Positions 57,618-64,000 of a stretch of 64,000 nucleotides of DNA are shown here, piece by piece. Below the pieces are notes generated by a model. That model was not told where the DNA came from, ran no database searches, and worked only from the letters and a program-made list of their open reading frames with translations. Both the position numbers and the translations under genes were made by a program. The number at the start of each line of letters is the position of its first letter. Within the stretch, counting starts at the first letter, position 1. This DNA comes from Otatea glauca (lineage: Eukaryota; Streptophyta; Magnoliopsida; Poales; Poaceae): NCBI GenBank assembly GCA_036346275.1, contig CM070723.1:27224176-27288175 (forward strand), given 5' to 3'.

Positions 57618-59241
57618 TGAAGGACCGAGATGGCGAACAGAGGGGGGGTGAATGGTCGCAAATAAAAATTCCCCCAAAATACTCCAACAAAAACCTCGAC
57701 AAGATCGCTCAAAGGAAATTGTGAAAAACCATAAAACCTAGACAACTATGTGTACCCCAAGCTTGCATGGATAAGTACCATAAAATATGTGGGGATTTTT
57801 GAGTCACAATCCTGGTTGTCTAGTGTCCAAGATAAAGAGGAATCAATTCAAACTCTTGCTTTTAGAAAGGACATCAATTCAAATCACAAAAGTCACTTTC
57901 AGAAAAGCAAAAGCAGAATTTCCAGAACTTGTCCTCAATTTGCACAGGAGGTTTCTGGGTTTCTGCAGCTCACAAAATTCTGAGAATTTTTCTCCCTATG
58001 AGTATCAGAGTCGTGAAGAACTTCACCAAATTTCTCCTCAAAAACCCGTACATAAAAAACAGGAAAAATCTAAGAACACAGTATGCTCAAGAACTTCGAG
58101 AACAAAGTTTGGGGCTCGGTTTTCACATCATGGCGCCCAAACGGTGCAACAAGTGAACTCCAAAATTTTTCTTCTGGTGTATATCAGAGTCCCGCACCTC
58201 CTCTAATAAGAATCACTCAAAAAGGATTTTTCTATATTTTTAAAAAAATCAAAAACTGACTGCTGCGCGAAGAACAAGTTCTGAACAAAGTTGGAACTTG
58301 AAAGAAAAGATGTTCTCTACTCAATCCAAGAGTGCAAAAGAGATGTAAAACCATATGAACACACTCAAAACATCCAAGATCAGCAGCATTTAGAAGGAGG
58401 GGAGGCAAATCCAAATTACTTGAAAGTAAATTGCGGGAATGTAATTGCGGGAAAATAAATGCTGAATTTAAATTGCGTAAAGTAAAGAAATAATGTAAAT
58501 GCGCAAAATAAATTCAGAGGTGGATGAATAAAACTTTCATTTCTGGAAGGGAGGTTACAAAGCCTCACATTCTTGTGGGCAAAGCTCAAATGAGCATCAA
58601 AAACCTCAACACCTTCAAGGGAAGGAGGCTACCCTCCACCCCTATTTATACTACTCTTGGGCCACCTACCACCCTTGGATGAGTCCCTCAACCTAGAGCA
58701 CTCATCTAAGGGCTAGGACTAACTCACACACACAGCCATGCAAGGCTAACCCAAAACCCACACACATACCGGGTTTTCTTGCAGTTTTCAAAGCATACTA
58801 CCTAGACCCGCTAACCTATCAACTAAACCTCAATCCGACGGCCCTCATTGATCCACGCGCATCTAACTAGCATCAACTCCTTTCCTTGTCTTCTTGACTT
58901 GCCGGACTCCGTCTCCGATCATCTTCCGCGATCTCCCAACCGTCTGGACCTCAGCGCTCCTCGCCTAGTCCGGTCATCCTTCGCCTCACCATGACCTAGC
59001 ACCGTCGCCTGCAACCATCAAAGACAAGGAAACTCCTCACATAGCAATGCCCACAAAGATGTGCAATAAACCATCCAACTCATCACTACCGCGTCCATCG
59101 ACCAGTCGCCACTCTGGCGAGACAAATCAAATTGCTTCATTTTGAAAATCAATCCAAATCAAACTCAAACTTGAGCACACCTTGCTCAAATAAAGTCAAA
59201 TACTCATCACAAACATGGATGGACCTCCACATGGTCCTTCA
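57618..59241 (-). repeat. 3' LTR of I
   Basis: In plus orientation from TGAAGGACCGAG to GGTCCTTCA. TATAAATA on the minus strand at 58643-58650. It has few of the CCGGTAGTG palindromes that fill the LTRs of B and E. Confidence 0.88.
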
Positions 59242-61110
59242 ATCTCCCCCTTGATGAGTATATTGACAAACCACACAAAAGGCATAAATTTGAGTTTGAA
59301 GAAAATGAAGAAGAAAGCAATTTTTAGTTGCAAAGTCAAACTTGGTCCAAAGATAGAAATTAGAACCATGGCCAAGTTGACGAAGAGGAATTCAGATTTT
59401 AGAGTTAAATTTAAGAAAGAGCAAGTTTTCAACAAAAACTCTAAAATCCAACTAAACATGTCAAATGTGATTATGAGAGATTATGATCCAACAGAAGTAG
59501 TAGCATAGTTTTACAAAGATCATAATAACAAAATAAGCATTCACATTTTTATCATTTTAGTGATGCCTTTTCTACGTTTTCTCCCCCTTTTGGCAATATA
59601 GGCATCAATTTTTTTTTATGTATGCATGAAATGCAATCGAAAGAGCTTTGAAGATTATCCAATTGATCAAAATGGAAGGATATTACAACAAGCTTGTCAA
59701 TTTCAGAAGATGACTAAACTAAGACATGTCCAAGTGGAAATACGAGCTTAGTTTTGAATATTTCATTTTTAGCAAGATTAGACAAGTGCAACACTTAGCT
59801 TTAGTTTCAAAAATAGAAGAATAGCCACTCTAAGGATCAAAGGAAAACCTAGAGTTCAACCTACTCAACACTTTGGGAATCTAGAAGAGCATACAAGGTC
59901 CTTGGGCTCATTTATCACTTAATGCAAATTTTGATTTATCATCATACAAGACATAGCGGGGTGCAAATGTTTGACATTATTTGCATTCTTTACCCACATA
60001 TGTCTTTGTTTTTAATTTATTTGCATTTTCTTTTGACAACCAATTGACTCAAGCCGTATGCGACCATCTCAAGATGAACTCTTAAGAGGATGGTCTAGGT
60101 CAAACACGATGTATTCCATGTTCATCCCAAGTGCAATGGGAAGAAGTCTTGTGAATACAAGGTGTTGAGTCGTATGTGCATGAGTCGTATGTGCATAAGA
60201 AGAGTCAATTTTGTTTAATTTTCATTTTTAGCACAATGATTTATGAGCAATTGAAGGACTCTAGCATGAATCAAACTAGTTTCACCCAAGTTGCTATAGG
60301 GATTCTAGAGAACTCCAAAATTTCTCAAATTATGGCACAAACCTCTAGAGAAGAAACCTAGCAAGTAAAAGCAACAAGTTTCATCAAGTTCTTCACTTAA
60401 GGCTTATTTCATTTTTAAGCTTAGCAAGTTAAATGAACTTGGACATATCTAAGCTAGTGATTTCCTCCACATGATGTAGCATGGTGTATAGCATGAAGAT
60501 TGAGTCAATTGCATAGTAGACAAAGCTCATTAAACAGGAAATACAGTCTATATGCAATGCATGAACAGATTCCCAAACTCTCCCTCAACAAATGAATCAA
60601 TTTTAAGCTCAAATCTGGTTAAAGTTGAGTTATTATCAAGATTAGGCATAAAGAAAACCCGAATGAACTCAATAATAATCAGAAAAACAGAATGAGGAGA
60701 AGAAGCCGAAAGCGCAAAAGCTGGATGGCTATTGAGCATAGATAAGATAGAAGAGACTCACTACGGCTTAGACTCGCTCTTATCTTCCCCAGTGACTGAC
60801 ATAGGGAAGCTGACTCTAGATCCCAACTAAGGAATGCACACAGACCTGTCTACCCAGGAGGCCCAATACCTGCTAGACTTATAAGACTGTGAGGGAACTC
60901 ACCTAGAGAGAAGAGAGAACAGCTAATCACGCATGATAGCAACCTAAAGCACAAGATAAGAGGTCCATGGAAGGCATGCCAGAAGTCTAAGTGAGTGAAC
61001 TCAACTCAAGAAAACAAGCCCAAAGTCACCCAAAGAAGAAAGGAAATCTTTGGAAGAAAATATATACATATAATACAGATTAGCTCCCCTAAAGATATGC
61101 CATATGAGCT
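59242..61110 (-). other. Post-pol noncoding tract of I
   Basis: The polypurine tract is intact (AAGGGGGAGAT on the minus strand, 59242-59252). A second conserved motif with GGCAATATAGGCATCA is at 59581-59608. Colinear with E 35910-37640. No gene seen. Confidence 0.82.
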
Positions 61111-63180
61111 CATAAACCCAAGCTCAAATCCCCACAACACACTCTACTCCCTTGAGGCACACTCTAAAACTCTCACCTCACAAGAGATAGGTAGAAAGCT
61201 AGAGGAGAAGAGATAAGATCTAAAACCACATGGTCTCTAAGGAGCAAGATGGCTCAAGGTAAGAAGCAACCTAACTATGCTAGAAGTCCAACCAAAGACT
61301 CTAGACAAACAGGACACAAGCTCTACCTACAAAGAACCACAACCTCCTAAGAGACCCATCACTATCATCAACATTTTGGAGGTACTTACCTCTGCGGTGT
61401 AGTGCAAGTAGTGGCAAATGACTGAAGTGGATCCAAAAGCGGAGGAAGAAGACTTAGAGATATTCCTAGGATGATGGTCTCCTTACCGAAAGCCTACACA
61501 CATGCATCCAACAAATCTATGTTTTGAAATCGGGGTTAGGCAGATCCAGTTCCTAGGCACGAATGGACAAGATACGAGGAAAAGTGTGGCAAATGATCAT
61601 CTAGAGCATGAACATGATGCAGAAAGGTAATGTAAGATCATGATCACAACCAAGCTAAAGATAGCATCAAGATCCATATATCCATAGACAACGGTGAAAA
61701 CATATCCACATGATAAACAACGACAAGGTGCATCATAGCACTGTCATCTTTGGCGAGAAGAAGCTAAGCAAGGTGCATCACAGCAACAAAATGCTAGCGA
61801 GGATCATGTGCAAGCCTAGAAATACATGGATCAAGATACTACCCTAAACATGGCAATGAGCATGTAAATGAAGAAATACCACAATGAAGCACAACAACAT
61901 GCTACTAGATATAACATGAGCAAGACGAATGAAGACAACCAAAGAGGATCATGCATAAAACAAACCAATTAGCAACATCAAGATCCATTTATCCATAGTC
62001 TCAATAACAATATTTACATGCTGCGAAAAGGCCCGTCAAAAGAAGACCAAACAAAAGGTCATGAGGACACAGACAGCATGAAAGTAAATGGTGATAATGG
62101 ACACAAAGATGAGAAGCTACTTATGGCAACACTCTATGCATGATGATGAATACATGTCATGAATGAAGAACACAAGCTCATGCAAAAATAGGTATGAAGC
62201 GTATAAGCATGAAGGACAATAAAAGGTGATCATGAACAATATAAGTCATACAGCGGCAGCTAGATCATATGACCCTAATCTCATGAAAGGCATTCACATG
62301 TAGCACAAAGTCTGACAAACAAAGTCTAAACAAAGCTAATCATAGATGTAATAGAAAATCAGGGTCATATAACCTAGACAAAATAAAGTAAATGATATAC
62401 AGCACGTGCCCATAGTTAACACAAATGCTCATACCAAATGAACAATATCATGGACAGGATAAAAACAAGAAAATCACATGCTGGGAAAGAGCTCATGAAT
62501 TTAGGATATAATACATGAAGCACAAAGATGGTTGGGGAAACATGCTATGGCACAAAACAAGACAGACAAAAACTAACAAGACCTAGCAAAGTACATATAA
62601 TACACATGGGAGCAAGAGCAATCACAACATGTCATGGAAATGATGATCACAAGTATAACCGACATGAGGGTATGAGATAGCTAACCATAGAAGTGGAAGT
62701 CCCCAATGTTGTTATCATGAAGCTCAACACTTGTGGAGCGAAACACGAGGCAAACAAAGTTGAAAGTACATGCAGGTTAGCATGATGCTCATGATGGTCA
62801 TGCAGGAAGATCCAATCCTCTAGAGACAAGCCGCAAAGGCCAACTCGGAATTCACATCGAGTGCCAACATTGAAAAGCGACAAAACGATCCTAGATGAGA
62901 TTAGTAAGGATCAACATGACCAACATACTTATCTACAACTCTTGCCGTGAGTGGGTACCTCGAGGAAAAACGAGGTCCACTACTTATGCACGGCGAAGAT
63001 GATGCCTGAGGACAACTCATGGACTAAGAATCGAACTAAGAAAGGACAAGTCCACAAGATGACCCAAATCCACTCCACTAGGCAGTGATCACATCCTCAA
63101 GCTAGCCTCAAGCGACTCATGCCATGAGAAAGGCAAAAGGCACTTAAAAGCATCATCGCATAGACATGACACAAGGAATT
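61111..63180 (-). other. Unassigned 2-kb tract in place of pol in I
   Basis: No RT, integrase, RNase H or protease motif is readable in any frame. Purine-rich on the plus strand, with many CATGA strings. The phrase ATCAAGATCCAT, then TATCCATAG, recurs near 61668 and 61979. An 78-residue minus-strand frame at 62647-62883 has no recognisable domain. It is either sequence gained by a pol-less family or a separate insertion whose ends I cannot see. Confidence 0.5.
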
Positions 63181-63440
63181 GACACAAGAGGGAAAGATGA
63201 CTTAGTACTGGGATAGAGTGAAGACTTGGGGACCCAATACTGAACCACTCGACGCCTCAGTACCAACCAGAAGAAGGCCGGACTCGAGTGTCTCTCGACG
63301 TTTAACCTAACAAGATCGGTAGCAACTCTAGTAGATGATCTAGGAGCTGAAGCCCAGGTTGGCGGTAGTGGTGCAAAAGCCGAACCACCCCAGTGAAGCT
63401 GCTTAAAACTCCTACCAGAAAACGCCTCGCGCCGCTGATT
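63181..63440 (-). pseudogene. gag: I gag C-terminal fragment
   Basis: Minus strand. QRREAFSGRSFKQLHWGGSA and VQYWVPKSSLYPSTK line up with E 50740-51000 and B 23690-23930. Only this linker region after the second knuckle is present in the window. Confidence 0.82.
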
Positions 63441-63518
63441 TAGGGTAGCGTAGCATACCGCGTTTCCCCAGTGAACCACCCCAGTGAAGCTGCCTAAAAC
63501 TCCTACCAGAAAACTCCT
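63382..63518. repeat. 91-bp tandem duplication before L, with an LTR-end-like insert
   Basis: The 46 bases at 63382-63427 recur at 63473-63518. Between them, about 63450-63470 reads GTAGCATACCGCGTT, the terminal sequence of A-type LTRs (1767-1784, 8684-8700). Confidence 0.78.
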
Positions 63519-64000
63519 TGTTAGTGTTATGCCCTTGAGGCAATCATTTAGATGATTGTAACATGACTATGTTTATGAATAATAATATGATTATTGGTCC
63601 AATGAATGTATATCATTGTATTGATCAACAAGTATGTGACTTGATTATGAAGCTCTTTACTTAATGATGTAATTCGATAAATATCTCTGATCGGATATCA
63701 TCGTATAGGACTACGATGAATAGATCAGCACATGTAGTGATCGATGATCATGCTTCATAGATCATGGGATATGGAGATATCATCTCTACATTGTGGACCA
63801 TGTTGAAGAACATGGGTTAGATAGACCCGCTATGGGACAACTGCGAGAATGTTTCATTCTTATGTGTCATCGATGTATCTCATACCTAGAAGATGTATGA
63901 TCCTTAGACACTGAGATTGTCATATTCCCTACATGTGTAATAGTTTTCCTTGGGGCTATCAAACACTACTTCCTAACGGATAGTTATAAAGGTAGCTTTC
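63519..64000 (+). repeat. Element L: start of an Angela/BARE-type LTR, truncated by window
   Basis: Starts TGTTAGTGTTATGCCC and follows the A LTR for 480 bases, including the tract deleted from the 5' LTR of A. It may be a 5' LTR, 3' LTR or solo LTR. The rest is outside the window. Confidence 0.9.

Larger units (their letters stand above)
57618..63518 (-). mobile_element. Element I: pol-less B/E-family derivative
   Basis: Minus strand. A 3' LTR (57618-59241), an intact polypurine tract and the complete post-pol noncoding tract are followed by about 2 kb unrelated to pol, and then the C-terminal Gag piece seen in B and E. RNase H, RT, integrase and protease are all absent, so it would depend on a relative for movement. 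It is cut by L at 63519, so its 5' half is outside the window. Confidence 0.75.

Noticed and set aside
61111..63180. Tract taken as host intergenic DNA with a possible gene
   Set aside because: It is flanked by parts of the same retroelement on both sides, and no host protein motif or exon pattern was recognised.

Overview
The window is plant DNA, most likely a large grass genome. It contains an Angela/BARE-type Copia element, several Sirevirus-type Copia elements and CACTA (En/Spm) DNA transposons inserted into one another, and I see no intact host gene. Every coding region found belongs to a transposable element except one short fragment of a host-like FDM/IDN2 gene. The species cannot be named from the sequence.

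Layout, using letters for elements. B (1-28218, minus strand) is a Sirevirus-type Copia element whose 3' LTR lies left of the window. It is split by A (558-8705, plus), a complete but broken Angela/BARE-type Copia element with both LTRs and a 5-bp target duplication, and by C (10731-22174, plus), a complete but broken Sirevirus with both LTRs, a 5-bp target duplication and an extra ORF downstream of pol. B sits inside G (28219-34273, plus), the 3' part of a CACTA transposon with the end of a TNP2-type transposase and a second gene that ends in a Ulp1-like cysteine protease domain. E (34274-51404, minus) is a relative of B that interrupts the tail of G. It is itself split by D (38727-48575), a full-length CACTA transposon with both terminal inverted repeats and both genes on the minus strand.

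From 51405 the sequence is a patchwork: a fragment resembling the plant RdDM factors FDM/IDN2 (51824-52290), a truncated Sirevirus F (52427-54414, plus), the LTR and first bases of an unclassified LTR element K (55014-56423, minus), and the palindrome-rich end of another CACTA-like element H (56424-57617). H is interrupted by I (57618-63518, minus), a B/E-family derivative in which 2 kb of unrelated sequence replaces the pol region. At 63519 another Angela/BARE-type LTR (L) begins and runs off the window.

In each retroelement the LTRs supply the promoter, the primer binding and polypurine sites prime reverse transcription, and Gag, protease, integrase, reverse transcriptase and RNase H form the copying machine. 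In the CACTA elements the transposase acts on the terminal and subterminal repeats. All of these genes carry frameshifts, stops or changed catalytic residues here. The most interesting features are an internal copy of the subterminal-repeat array with a TATA box in front of the second gene in both G and D, Ulp1 domains with all three catalytic residues still present, dense palindromes in LTRs and CACTA ends that share a short core, the fragment of a silencing-pathway gene, and the pol-less element I. Coordinates of ends were read by eye from repeat comparison and are exact only where a target duplication or TG..CA end is cited.
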